Source: Chloroflexota bacterium
GTDB taxonomy: Bacteria > Chloroflexota > Limnocylindria > Limnocylindrales > CSP1-4
NCBI GenBank assembly: GCA_017853275.1
Contig: JAFMJV010000012.1
Coordinates: 1-61,382, forward strand
DNA: 61,382 nt
Reading direction: 5' to 3'
Shown here: in pieces, positions 1 to 7,927 of the stretch
Numbering within the stretch: the first letter of the stretch is position 1
How the letters are laid out: the number at the start of each line of letters is the position of its first letter
Program-made: the position numbers and the translations under genes
The notes under the pieces: model-generated
What the model saw: the letters and a program-made list of their open reading frames with translations, nothing else
Databases searched by the model: none
Told to the model about the DNA's origin: nothing

Positions 1-34
1 ACGAGACCCCGGACGCTTCCGTCCGGGGTCTCGT
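1..34 (-). terminator. Perfect 14-bp hairpin downstream of tRNA-His
   Basis: Two perfectly complementary 14-base arms (1-14 and 21-34) flank a 6-base loop. On the minus strand the hairpin begins 13 bases after the CCA end of tRNA-His, the position of an intrinsic terminator. Any T-tract would lie outside the window, so termination is inferred from position and strength only. Confidence 0.6.
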
Positions 35-47
35 CTCGCTGCGCTGG

Positions 48-124
48 TGGGGTGGCCTACGGGGCTCGAACCCGTAACCTTCGGAGCCACAATCCGATGC
101 TCTGCCGATTGAGCTAAGGCCACC
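48..124 (-). tRNA. tRNA-His (anticodon GTG), CCA encoded
   Basis: Read on the minus strand, the gene folds as a complete cloverleaf with anticodon loop TTGTGGC, giving anticodon GTG. The acceptor stem has the extra G at position -1 facing a C discriminator at 73, the hallmark of bacterial tRNA-His. Bases 48-50 supply a genomic CCA. A TATACT box lies upstream at 180-185 and a strong hairpin downstream, so it is probably a single transcription unit. Confidence 0.95.
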
Positions 125-179
125 ATCGCCGCCGCGCGCACGGTGACCCAGAACGGGCCCGGACGCGTGGGACGGGCGG

Positions 180-185
180 AGTATA
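180..185 (-). promoter_or_regulatory. -10 box for tRNA-His
   Basis: The minus strand reads TATACT, close to the TATAAT consensus, about 55 bases before the mature tRNA 5' end. That leaves room for a short 5' leader removed by RNase P. No convincing -35 was seen. Confidence 0.55.
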
Positions 186-228
186 CGCGGTCGGGGCGGC
201 GGAGCGCACCGGGATGGGCGGGCCCCGC

Positions 229-234
229 TACCCT
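229..234 (+). promoter_or_regulatory. -10-like TACCCT of a probable leaderless gene
   Basis: TACCCT ends 8 bases before the ATG at 243. Transcription would start at or next to the start codon, and no Shine-Dalgarno sequence lies between. Confidence 0.5.
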
Positions 235-242
235 TCCCACCC

Positions 243-614
243 ATGCGACTCCCTGCCTTCCTCGCCCGCCAGATGGTCGTCTCCGGCAGCCTCCGGGCCA
301 CCTCGGACGGCTTCACCCTCCAGGCCCGGAACCCGTTCGGCGAGGGCGCGCTCACCGCCATCGGCCGGATCATCGTGGACGGGGAGCCCGTCGATCCCGC
401 GGCGATCGAGGCGGTCCGCGTGGGCGACCCGGTCACCTACCGCGCGACGGAGGTCTCGCCCGCCACACCGGTCCTCCTCCGGAAGGGGGATCTCGTCACC
501 TTCCATGTCCGCGGCCCCATCCCGGGCCCCGGGTTCCACCGTCTCGAGGTCGAGGTGACGGAGCGGACGATGGGGACGATCGTGGTGGAGGTCGAGGAGC
601 CCCTCGCGGGCTGA
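243..614 (+). CDS. Small beta-rich protein of unknown function, possibly DUF6379/CGDB-like
   Basis: 123 residues with no signal peptide, membrane segment or recognised catalytic motif. The sequence alternates short hydrophobic strands with turns. A central segment IIVDGEPVDPAAIEAV and a C-terminal GFHRLEVEVTERTMG loosely resemble the small C-glycoside-deglycosidase beta-subunit/DUF6379 fold, but this is a weak recollection of pattern, not a firm assignment. The ATG is preceded by TACCCT at 229-234 and no ribosome-binding site, so the mRNA is probably leaderless. Its neighbour bioY has its own -10 box overlapping the end of this gene, so co-transcription is not required. Confidence 0.7.
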   Translation: MRLPAFLARQMVVSGSLRATSDGFTLQARNPFGEGALTAIGRIIVDGEPVDPAAIEAVRVGDPVTYRATEVSPATPVLLRKGDLVTFHVRGPIPGPGFHRLEVEVTERTMGTIVVEVEEPLAG

Positions 615-620
615 TAGGAT
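615..620 (+). promoter_or_regulatory. -10-like TAGGAT before bioY
   Basis: TAGGAT sits just after the preceding stop codon and ends 7 bases before the bioY ATG at 628, in the same geometry as other start sites in the window. It suggests a separate leaderless bioY transcript. Confidence 0.5.
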
Positions 621-627
621 TTCGCCC

Positions 628-1341
628 ATGAGCGCGACCCATCTCAACACCCCCCGCGGGCCGGTCCACCACGCGGTCCTGGGCGACGTCTTCCTCCTCC
701 GGCGGCTCGGTGACCGGGTCGTGGACCGGACCCGGGACCTCATCCTCATCCTCCTGGCGACGGGGCTGATCATCGTCGGCGCGTACCTCTCCTTCCAGGT
801 GCCGGCGATCTCGCTGGGCTCCTTCTACGTGCCGGACAACCCGTATGTCCCGCTCACGCTCCAGACCTTCGGCGTCCTCTTCGCCGGCGCCGCGCTCGGC
901 GCGCGGCGGGCGGCGGCGGCCTCCTTCCTCTACCTCGCCATCGGCGCGGTCGGGCTCCCCGTCTTCGCCGCCGGGAGCGATGGGGTGCACGGGGCGGGGC
1001 TGGACACGATCATCTCGGTGGGCAGCAGCGGGATCGTCCTCGGGGTGACCGGTGGCTACCTCATCGGCTTCCTCGTGGCCGGGGTGGTCGTGGGTGCCCT
1101 CGCCGAGCGCGGCTGGGACCGGCGCGGCCGCCGCGCGGTGGTTGCCATCGCGGTGGGCACGATCGTCATCTACGCGATCGGGGTCCCCTGGCTCGCGGTG
1201 GCGGCGAACCTCTCCGCGGAGAACGCCCTCCACTACGGCCTCTTCCCCTTCCTCCCCGGTGACCTCCTGAAGATCGTCCTCGCGGCCGGCGTCCTCCGGC
1301 TCGCGTGGCGCGCGGTGGAGCGCGACGGGGCGGCACGCTGA
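628..1341 (+). CDS. bioY: Biotin transporter BioY (ECF S component)
   Basis: 237 residues, a little longer than typical BioY because of a hydrophilic N-terminal tail of about 35 residues. About six membrane segments follow. The family pattern VPLTLQTFGVLFAGAALGAR lies after the first helix and is followed by the glycine-rich YLAIGAVGLPVFA and GGYLIGFLVAG segments. BioY binds biotin in the membrane and usually works with an energy-coupling module (EcfA/A'/T), though some act alone. The ATPase downstream (1382) is of the ABC-2 exporter type, not EcfA-like, so it is not obviously the partner. No biotin operator was recognised upstream. Confidence 0.9.
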   Translation: MSATHLNTPRGPVHHAVLGDVFLLRRLGDRVVDRTRDLILILLATGLIIVGAYLSFQVPAISLGSFYVPDNPYVPLTLQTFGVLFAGAALGARRAAAASFLYLAIGAVGLPVFAAGSDGVHGAGLDTIISVGSSGIVLGVTGGYLIGFLVAGVVVGALAERGWDRRGRRAVVAIAVGTIVIYAIGVPWLAVAANLSAENALHYGLFPFLPGDLLKIVLAAGVLRLAWRAVERDGAAR

Positions 1342-1381
1342 CCCGCCTGCGCGCGGGAACGGGCCGGCGCCGGGTGGCGCG

Positions 1382-2311
1382 GTGAGCGAGACCGCCGCGA
1401 TCCGGACCGCCGGGCTCGGCAAGACCTACGGCGGGCGCGGCCCGCGTTCCGGTCCCCCGGTCCATGCCCTCCGCGACCTCTCCATCGAGGTGCAGCGCGG
1501 CGAGATCTTCGGCTTCCTCGGCCCGAACGGGGCGGGGAAGAGCACGACGATCCGGATCCTCATGGGCTTCCTCCACGCTACCCACGGCGACGCGGAGGTC
1601 CTGGGCCGGGACGTGCGCACGGATGGTCTCGCGATCCGGGCGGAGGTGGGCTACCTCCCGGGCGGGATCGCCTTCCCCGATTCGCTGAGCGGGGAGGCTG
1701 TCCTGGACTACCTCGCCCGGATCCACGGGCGCCCCGCCCCGCTCCGCGAGCAGCTGATCGAGCGGCTCGAGCTCTCCCGCACGGACCTCCGCCGGCTCGT
1801 GCGCGACTACTCCCGCGGGATGCGCCAGAAGATCGGGATCATCCAGGCGATGCAGCACGACCCGGAGCTCCTCGTCCTGGACGAGCCCTCCGAGGGTCTC
1901 GACCCCCTGATGCAGCGCGCCTTCTACGAGCTCCTCGAGGAGCGGCGGGCCGCCGGGCGGACGATCTTCTTCTCGTCGCACGTCCTCTCGGAGGTGGAGC
2001 GGATCTGCGACCGCGTCGCGATCATCCGCGGCGGCGAGCTCGTTGCCCTCTCCGCGGTGGAGACGCTCCTCGCGCATCGGCGGCGCGTCGTGGACCTCCG
2101 CTTCGATGGCCCGGCGCCGGACCTTGCCGCGGTCCCCGGCGTCATCGATCTCGTCGTCGGCGAGGGGCGGATCGGCTGCGCGATCGAGGGCGAGGTCGCC
2201 CCCTTCCTCGCCGCGATCGCGGGGACCGCCGTGCGCGACCTCGTCATCGAGCCCGCGCGCCTGGAGGACGCCTTCCTCTCCTTCTACGAGCCCGCGGCGG
2301 TGGCGCCATGA
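1382..2311 (+). CDS. ABC transporter ATP-binding protein (ABC-2 exporter type)
   Basis: 309 residues from a GTG start. It has Walker A GPNGAGKST near residue 50, signature YSRGMRQKIG, Walker B LLVLDEPSEGLDP and the switch histidine in FFSSHVLSEVE. The C-terminal region of about 90 residues matches the accessory part of CcmA/NatA-like ATPases. It would power the permease encoded next, whose ATG overlaps this stop codon by four bases (ATGA). The substrate cannot be told from sequence; relatives export drugs, lipids, sodium or antibiotics. Confidence 0.93.
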   Translation: MSETAAIRTAGLGKTYGGRGPRSGPPVHALRDLSIEVQRGEIFGFLGPNGAGKSTTIRILMGFLHATHGDAEVLGRDVRTDGLAIRAEVGYLPGGIAFPDSLSGEAVLDYLARIHGRPAPLREQLIERLELSRTDLRRLVRDYSRGMRQKIGIIQAMQHDPELLVLDEPSEGLDPLMQRAFYELLEERRAAGRTIFFSSHVLSEVERICDRVAIIRGGELVALSAVETLLAHRRRVVDLRFDGPAPDLAAVPGVIDLVVGEGRIGCAIEGEVAPFLAAIAGTAVRDLVIEPARLEDAFLSFYEPAAVAP

Positions 2312-3111
2312 ACCGCGTCCTCTTCGGGCGGATCGTCGCCGCGAACCGCCTGCGTGTCGCGCTCTCCGCGCTCGGCCTCGCGGCCTGGGGGCTCGTCCTG
2401 CCGGTCGTCTACGCGGCCTTCGGGCGGGAGGTCGGGGCCTTCGTGCGCGGGAACCCGCTCCTCGAGCAGTTCAGCCGCTTCGGTGACGGCGACTTGTTCA
2501 GCCTCCACGGGACGATCGCGATCGGCTTCATCCACCCCTTTGCGCTCCTCCTCCTCGGGATCACCGCGGTCGGCTTCCCGGCGATCGCGATCGCCGGCGA
2601 GCGCCAGCGCGGGACGCTCGAGGTCCTCCTCGCCCGGCCGATCTCCCGCCGGACCGTCTACCTCACCTCGTTCGTGGCCGGGGCGCTCTTCCTCGCGATC
2701 CTCCTCGCGGTCCTGCTCGCCGCGAACATCGTGAGCGCCACGCTCGCGGGCGTCGGCCCGGAGCTTGCGGTCGGGAACATGCCGCTCCTGTGGCTGAACG
2801 GCTGGCTCCTCTACCTCGCGATCCTCTCGATCTCCTTCGCGGCGTCGGTCTCCTCCGACCGGCTCGCGCCCGCGATCGGCGTCCCGCTCGCGATCGTCCT
2901 CGTCTCCTATGTCATCGACGCGCTGGGCTCGATCTGGCCGGACATCAGCTGGATCCGCGACTGGTCGATCTTCCACCTCGTGAAGGCGCAGAGCGCCCTG
3001 GACGGGACCCTCCCGCCCGCCGATCCGGCGATCCTCGCGCTCATCGCGGTCGTCGCCTTCGGCTACGCGTGGGTCATCTTCCCCCGGCGGGACCTGGCCG
3101 CCCCGAGCTGA
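2308..3111 (+). CDS. ABC-2 type transporter permease
   Basis: 267 residues with about six hydrophobic segments. The segment AGERQRGTLEVLLARPISRR matches the conserved E-R-x-x-GT-LE-LL-x-P-I-S cytoplasmic motif of ABC-2 permeases, so pairing with the preceding ATPase is secure. Starts by ATGA overlap and is therefore translationally coupled. Its last 38 bases overlap the end of the convergent EamA gene on the other strand, so neither 3' end has room for a separate terminator. Confidence 0.9.
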   Translation: MNRVLFGRIVAANRLRVALSALGLAAWGLVLPVVYAAFGREVGAFVRGNPLLEQFSRFGDGDLFSLHGTIAIGFIHPFALLLLGITAVGFPAIAIAGERQRGTLEVLLARPISRRTVYLTSFVAGALFLAILLAVLLAANIVSATLAGVGPELAVGNMPLLWLNGWLLYLAILSISFAASVSSDRLAPAIGVPLAIVLVSYVIDALGSIWPDISWIRDWSIFHLVKAQSALDGTLPPADPAILALIAVVAFGYAWVIFPRRDLAAPS

Positions 3112-4045
3112 GCCCACGGAGGCGCTCCGCCACGAGCCCCGCCGCCCCGCTCGCCCCCGCGATCCCCGCCACGATCATCAGGCCGCCGAGCGCCTGGGGC
3201 GGTGAGGGGATGATCCCGAGCACGATCGCGGAGACGACCGCGCCCGTGAGCGGGACGAGGAGGAGCGAGGAGCCGGAATAGCGCGCAGGGAGCCGGCGCA
3301 CGGAGGCCATGACAAGGAGCTGGCTGAGCATGCTCGGGAAGATGACGATGATCCCGAGCGCGACGATCGAGGCGCTCTCCACGCTCGCCGGGAAGACGCC
3401 CGCCGGATCCGTGGCGAGCGCGAGGACGAGGACGACCGGGCCGCGCCCGGTCAGGTTCGCGACCGCGATCGCCGTCCCGTCCAGGCCGTGGCTCATCCCC
3501 CACTTCCGTGACAGGACGAGGTAGAGCCCGAAGAAGAGCGCGGATGCGAGCGCGAGCGCCACACCGCCGAGCGGGACCTCCGCCGGCCGGAAGCCCGCGA
3601 GGAGGGCGGTCCCCGCGAGCGCGAGGAGGAACGATGCGAAGGTGGAGCGGCGCATCGGCTCGCCGAGGAGGGGGACGGCGAGGAGCGCGGAGAAGACCGA
3701 GTAGAGGGTCGCGACGAAGCCGGTCACCGTGGGGCCGGCGATCGCCACCGAGAGGTTGAGGATGCTCGTGAAGACGACGCCCCCGCACAGACCGAGGACG
3801 ACGAGCCGCGGCACGGCGCCCGGCTTCCAGCTGCGCCGGGCGGGCCGGGGGATGATCCCGATCGCCGCGAAGGCGAGGATGATGAGGAGCCCGAGCGTCC
3901 CCTGGATCGCGGCCGTGCCGAGCGGCGAGAAGGAGCGGAGGACGATCGCCGTCAGCGGGTAGGAGATCCCGAACCCGATCGCGGCGCCGGCGCCGGCGAG
4001 GAAGCCGATCCGCTCGCTCCGGCGGCGGGCGGGATCGAGCGTCAC
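3074..4045 (-). CDS. EamA/DMT-family transporter
   Basis: 323 residues with about ten predicted membrane helices in two repeats, the usual EamA plan of the drug/metabolite transporter superfamily. Recognisable features are GISYPLTAIVLRSFSPLG in helix 1-2, VTGFVATLYSVFSALLAVPL ending in the GEP motif of the first repeat, and the AGIAG end of the second. The substrate is unknown; the family exports amino acids, nucleosides and other metabolites. Its start overlaps the stop of the upstream gene (4042) by four bases, so the two are probably co-transcribed. Confidence 0.88.
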   Translation of the reverse strand: MTLDPARRRSERIGFLAGAGAAIGFGISYPLTAIVLRSFSPLGTAAIQGTLGLLIILAFAAIGIIPRPARRSWKPGAVPRLVVLGLCGGVVFTSILNLSVAIAGPTVTGFVATLYSVFSALLAVPLLGEPMRRSTFASFLLALAGTALLAGFRPAEVPLGGVALALASALFFGLYLVLSRKWGMSHGLDGTAIAVANLTGRGPVVLVLALATDPAGVFPASVESASIVALGIIVIFPSMLSQLLVMASVRRLPARYSGSSLLLVPLTGAVVSAIVLGIIPSPPQALGGLMIVAGIAGASGAAGLVAERLRGLSSGRPGPAGGR

Positions 4046-5106
4046 GGAGCCGCTGCGGCGAGCGTCTCCACGATCCGGGCAAGGAGCGGATCGGCGGCCG
4101 AGACCGACCAGACGATGTCACCGGCAGGGAGGAGGACCTCGAAGACCCCTTCCGGATCCCACGGTCCGTCCGAGATCCGCGTGAGCGTCCGGCCCCCCAC
4201 TGTCACCTGCTCCCGGATCGGCTCGAAGTAGTCCACGGAAAGGACATCGGACGCCGCATCCACGAACGTCTCGGCGTCCTCGCCCGCGATCCGGATCGCA
4301 GTGATCGTGGCCCCGGCGCCTTCCGGCGGGACGACGAGCGCGAAGCCGACGGAGAGCGCATCGAGGGGGAGGCCACGCTCGGTGAGGAGCGCCTCGAGGA
4401 GCGCGATCCGCTCCTGTCCGGAGAGATCCTCCGCGTCCGTCCGGGAGAGGATCCCCGGACCGGTGATCGTGCTCGCCTCCACGAGCGCGCCGTCGATCGT
4501 GGCAGGGAAGGCGGCGGCAAGGACGGGGTCCGTGGGTTCGGGCGACGGGGAGGGGAGGGGGTCGGCGGGCGCGAGGATCGGGGGGAGGGGGACCGAGGCG
4601 CAGGCGGCCGCAACGTCTTCCGGCAGGGCGCGGAAGGCGATCTGGGCGGCGTCCCGTGCGACGAGCACGCGGATCGCGGCGGCGAGGCCGGCGCGGAGCG
4701 TCTCTGCATCCTCCATGTCCGCCTGGGAGAGGCCCACCCCGAGGTCGACGAGCGCGAACGATCCGTCCGCGAGGGCCGCGATGAGGGGCCGGCCGGGCGG
4801 CCAGTCCCCGGGGATCGCATCGAGGGTGGCAAGAGCCGCGTCACCGATCGTGGCCGCCTCGTCCGCCTGGGCGGCGAGCGTCACCAGGTCCTCCTGGCCG
4901 GCCGCGTATCCGAGCGTGGTCACGCGCTCCGCCCCCGCGTCGAGGAGGACGAGGCCCTGGCAGGCACCCTCGATCCAGCCCGGATCCGGTCCCGGGTCTG
5001 CGGCGGGCGCCGGCGAGGCGGCCTGCGACGAGCCGGCGACGATCGCGGCGAGCGCGACGGAGAGCGCGACCGACCGCGTGCCTCGTGCCCAGCGTCCGCG
5101 TTTCAT
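4042..5106 (-). CDS. Exported protein of unknown function
   Basis: 354 residues. The N-terminus has a basic stretch (KRGRWARGTR), a hydrophobic core and an alanine-rich cleavage region, so it is a secretory protein without a lipobox cysteine. The mature part falls into two halves joined by a proline-rich linker (LPSPSPEPTDP). The C-terminal half repeats patterns common in exported Chloroflexota proteins (DLSGQERIALLEALL, DGPWDPEGVFEVLLPAGDIVWSV), possibly two related domains. No catalytic motif was recognised. ATG is preceded by TAGGAT (5118-5113 on the minus strand) with a 6-base gap and no ribosome-binding site. Coupled to the downstream EamA transporter. Confidence 0.75.
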   Translation of the reverse strand: MKRGRWARGTRSVALSVALAAIVAGSSQAASPAPAADPGPDPGWIEGACQGLVLLDAGAERVTTLGYAAGQEDLVTLAAQADEAATIGDAALATLDAIPGDWPPGRPLIAALADGSFALVDLGVGLSQADMEDAETLRAGLAAAIRVLVARDAAQIAFRALPEDVAAACASVPLPPILAPADPLPSPSPEPTDPVLAAAFPATIDGALVEASTITGPGILSRTDAEDLSGQERIALLEALLTERGLPLDALSVGFALVVPPEGAGATITAIRIAGEDAETFVDAASDVLSVDYFEPIREQVTVGGRTLTRISDGPWDPEGVFEVLLPAGDIVWSVSAADPLLARIVETLAAAAP

Positions 5107-5112
5107 CGGGCC

Positions 5113-5118
5113 ATCCTA
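5113..5118 (-). promoter_or_regulatory. -10-like TAGGAT, probable leaderless start at 5106
   Basis: The minus strand reads TAGGAT, then six bases, then the ATG of the exported protein. The geometry matches the other leaderless candidates. Confidence 0.5.
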
Positions 5119-5170
5119 GCCGGGGCGCGCGGGATCGGACGGGATCGTGGCACCTGCACCAGCAGCCGCG

Positions 5171-6544
5171 TCACCTCGAGCGCCGGTAGGGCTGCCCTGC
5201 CACGTTGAGGATCCCGATCGCCCCGTCCGGGGCCACCGCGAAGCGCGCGAGCTCTCCGGCGGGTCCGCCGTCGCCGCCGATCCGCCAGGTCAGCGGGTCC
5301 GCGGTGGGGAGGAGCGGCCGGCTCTCCGTGCCGCCCGGCTCCGCGAGGGAGAGCCCATCCGGCCCGGCGGCGATCTCCACGCGCAGCCCGTAGGCGGGTT
5401 CGGCCCACGTCCCGAGGAAGGGCCGCAACCCCGGGTCCGCGTCGCCCCCCGCGGGGACCGTGCCCACCTCGCCCCGCGACTCGTGGCGGCGCTCGGCAAG
5501 GAGCGCCCGCGCGATCGCCTGCGCGACCTCGTTCGGCCGGACCGAGCCGTTCGCGAGGGCCACGACACCGATCCCGTCCGCCGGGCGGACGAGGACGATC
5601 GAGCGGAAGCCCGAGAGGGAGCCCGTATGGCGGCTCCAGACCGCGGAGTCGATCCGCTCGAAGGCCCAGCCGAGCCCCTGGGCGAGCGTCCAGCCCGGAT
5701 CGACCGGGATGAGCGGCCGGTGGGCCAGCCGGAGGGTCTCCGCGCGGAGGATCGGCGGCGGGTCGCCCTCGCGGGCGTCGGTCATCCCACGGCACTGGGC
5801 CGCGAGCCATCCCGCGAGCTCCTTCGGGCTCGCCCAGAGCCCACCATCACCGCGGTGGGTCTGCTCGTCGTGGGCGCGGGCGACCTGCGGCGGCTCCCCG
5901 GGGAGGAGCGGCATCCGGCCCGCGGCGTCCCGGAGGGGGTCGGGCCGGTACGACGTGGTCGTCAGACCGAGCGGGCCGAGGAGCTCGCGCGCGAGCAGCG
6001 CGGGGTAGGGGATCCCGGCGATCCGCTCCGCCACGATCGCGAGGAGCTCGTAGCCCAGGTTCCCGTAGGACCAGCGCTCGCCGGGCGGGCGGACGATCTC
6101 GACGTGGTCCAGGCGCGCGAGGAGCGCGTCGGGCCGGAGCTCGGGGAGCGCGCCCGGATCCTCCACGGGGACGCTCGCCGCGAGCCCCGCGGTGTGAAGG
6201 AGGATCCGCCCGATCGTCACGCCGGAGCGCCGGCCGGCGACCTCCCGGATCGCGGCCGCCTCCGGGAGGTGGTCCGTCAACGGGTCGTCCAGGGCGAGGA
6301 GGCCCGCGTCCCGGAGCCGGAGGATGACCGTGGCGGTGAAGGTCTTCGTCACCGACGCGATCCGGAACCGCGTTTCCGCATCCACGGCCCGGCCGGTCGC
6401 CGGGTCCGCCACCCCGAGCCCACCGGCCCAGGCCACGGCACCATCCCGGACGACCGCGATCCCGAGGCCCGGGGTCGCGGCATCGATGAAAGGCGCGGCG
6501 TGCTCCGCGATCGCGGCGCGGACGGAGCGGGGGAGGGCGTCCAT
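5171..6544 (-). CDS. Serine hydrolase of the class C beta-lactamase/DD-peptidase fold
   Basis: 457 residues from the chosen ATG; the frame stays open further upstream, but the homology begins here. Active-site motifs are SVTK (Ser64, Lys67), the tyrosine of WSYGNLGYE and HTGSLSGF in place of KTG. About 150 residues follow the catalytic domain and include a beta-rich module starting near FLGTWAEP, as in many lipocalin-tailed family members. It may be a peptidase, esterase or amidase; the family is too broad to choose. No signal peptide is visible, so it is probably cytoplasmic. It is divergent from the adenosine deaminase, and a CATCAT -10-like hexamer ends 6 bases before the start. Confidence 0.85.
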   Translation of the reverse strand: MDALPRSVRAAIAEHAAPFIDAATPGLGIAVVRDGAVAWAGGLGVADPATGRAVDAETRFRIASVTKTFTATVILRLRDAGLLALDDPLTDHLPEAAAIREVAGRRSGVTIGRILLHTAGLAASVPVEDPGALPELRPDALLARLDHVEIVRPPGERWSYGNLGYELLAIVAERIAGIPYPALLARELLGPLGLTTTSYRPDPLRDAAGRMPLLPGEPPQVARAHDEQTHRGDGGLWASPKELAGWLAAQCRGMTDAREGDPPPILRAETLRLAHRPLIPVDPGWTLAQGLGWAFERIDSAVWSRHTGSLSGFRSIVLVRPADGIGVVALANGSVRPNEVAQAIARALLAERRHESRGEVGTVPAGGDADPGLRPFLGTWAEPAYGLRVEIAAGPDGLSLAEPGGTESRPLLPTADPLTWRIGGDGGPAGELARFAVAPDGAIGILNVAGQPYRRSR

Positions 6545-6623
6545 CCGCGGATGATGCCAGCCGGTCAGGCAGGGTGGCGGGGGCCGTGTGACGAGGGGGC
6601 TCGTGTGTGCAAGGATGGCGCCC

Positions 6624-7862
6624 GTGTCCACCTGCCGCTTCGACCGACGCACCCTGCTCAAGGGCACGGGCGCCGCTCTCCTCACCGCCGGTAGCGGCGC
6701 CCTTCTCCGGACCCAGCCGATCCGCGCCGCCGATCCGTCCGCGGCTCCATCGCCCGCCCCGATCCCCGGCTCCCGGGTCCCCATCGAGACGATCCGCCGC
6801 GCTCCCAAGGTCCTCCTCCATGACCACCTGGACGGGGGGCTCCGACCACAGACGGTCATCGAGCTCGCGGACGAGACAGGCTACGGCGGGCTCCCCACCG
6901 AGGACCCCGACGCGCTCGCCGCGTGGTTCCTCGCGGGGGCCGACCGGAAGAGCCTCGAGCTCTACCTGGAGGGCTTCGACCAGACGGTCGCCGTGATGCA
7001 GACGCCGGATGCGATCGCACGGGTTGCAGCCGAGTGCGTGGAGGACCTGGCCGCGGACGGGATCGTCTATGCCGAGGTGCGCTACGCACCGGAGCACTCC
7101 ACGGCCCAGGGCCTCTCGATGGACGCCGTGATGGAAGCGTGGCTCGCCGGCTTCGCGACGGGGATGGCCCGCGCTGCGGACGCGGGGACCCCGATCGTCG
7201 TCCGCGCGCTCGTCACGGCGATGCGCCAGACGGACCGATCACGCGAGGTGGCGGCGGTCGCCCTCCGCTTCCGGGACACGGGGGTCGTGGGCTTCGACCT
7301 CGCGGGACCGGAGGCCGGCTTCCCCGCGATCGATCATGCGCCCGCCTTCCAGGCGATCCGCGATGCGAGCTTCCGGGCGACCTGCCACGCCGGCGAGGCC
7401 GCCGGGCTCTTCTCGATCTCCGATGCGCTCGGGGCCTGCAGCGCGGACCGGATCGGCCACGGCGTCCGTCTCGCGGACGATCTCTTCGACGAAGGTGGGG
7501 AGACGCGCCTCGGTCGCGTCGCCCGGGATGTCCTGGACCGGCGGATCCCGCTCGAGATCTGCCCCAGCTCGAACGTCCACACCGGCGCGGTCCCCTCGAT
7601 CCCCGAGCATCCCGTGGAACGGTTTCGCCGGCTCGGGATCGCCGTCACCGTGAACACGGACAACCGCCTCATGTCCGGTGTCACGGTGAGCAGCGAGATG
7701 GCCACCCTGAGCGCCACCTTCGGGATCGGCCTCGAGGAGATGCGCGCGATGACGATCGCGGCGATCGACGGGTCCTTCGCCCCCTACGAGGAGCGGATGC
7801 GGATCCTCCACGAGGTGGTCGAGCCCGGCTACGACCGCCTGATCGCGGAAGGAGCGGCCTGA
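6624..7862 (+). CDS. Adenosine deaminase family protein with Tat signal
   Basis: 412 residues from GTG 6624; ATG 6615 and GTG 6588 are in-frame alternatives. GTG 6624 is preferred because AAGGAT ends 7 bases before it and it gives a compact twin-arginine signal (FDRRTLLKG plus a hydrophobic segment). The mature enzyme has the metal-binding LLHDHLDGGL, the VRYAPEHS strand, the metal-binding and catalytic CHAGEA, the SADRIGHGV motif, ICPSSNVHTGAV and VTVNTDNRLMSG ending in the metal aspartate. The family deaminates adenosine to inosine with zinc. A Tat signal implies export of the folded metalloenzyme, perhaps for nucleoside salvage. Substrate specificity within the family is not certain. Confidence 0.88.
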   Translation: MSTCRFDRRTLLKGTGAALLTAGSGALLRTQPIRAADPSAAPSPAPIPGSRVPIETIRRAPKVLLHDHLDGGLRPQTVIELADETGYGGLPTEDPDALAAWFLAGADRKSLELYLEGFDQTVAVMQTPDAIARVAAECVEDLAADGIVYAEVRYAPEHSTAQGLSMDAVMEAWLAGFATGMARAADAGTPIVVRALVTAMRQTDRSREVAAVALRFRDTGVVGFDLAGPEAGFPAIDHAPAFQAIRDASFRATCHAGEAAGLFSISDALGACSADRIGHGVRLADDLFDEGGETRLGRVARDVLDRRIPLEICPSSNVHTGAVPSIPEHPVERFRRLGIAVTVNTDNRLMSGVTVSSEMATLSATFGIGLEEMRAMTIAAIDGSFAPYEERMRILHEVVEPGYDRLIAEGAA

Positions 7863-7927
7863 GCCCACCCCGGGTGCGATGATGGCCGCCACGGGCCATC
7901 GGGGGACCCGAAGGAGGAGGTGGTGGG

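Noticed and set aside
1382-2311. ATPase after bioY considered as the ECF energizing subunit
   Set aside because: Its C-terminal domain and the coupled ABC-2 permease mark it as an exporter pair.
2500-2620. Repeated GCGATCGC-like palindromes resembling the HIP1 element of cyanobacteria
   Set aside because: They are frequent throughout coding DNA and follow from the preferred codons GCG ATC GCG for Ala-Ile-Ala. No separate function is needed.
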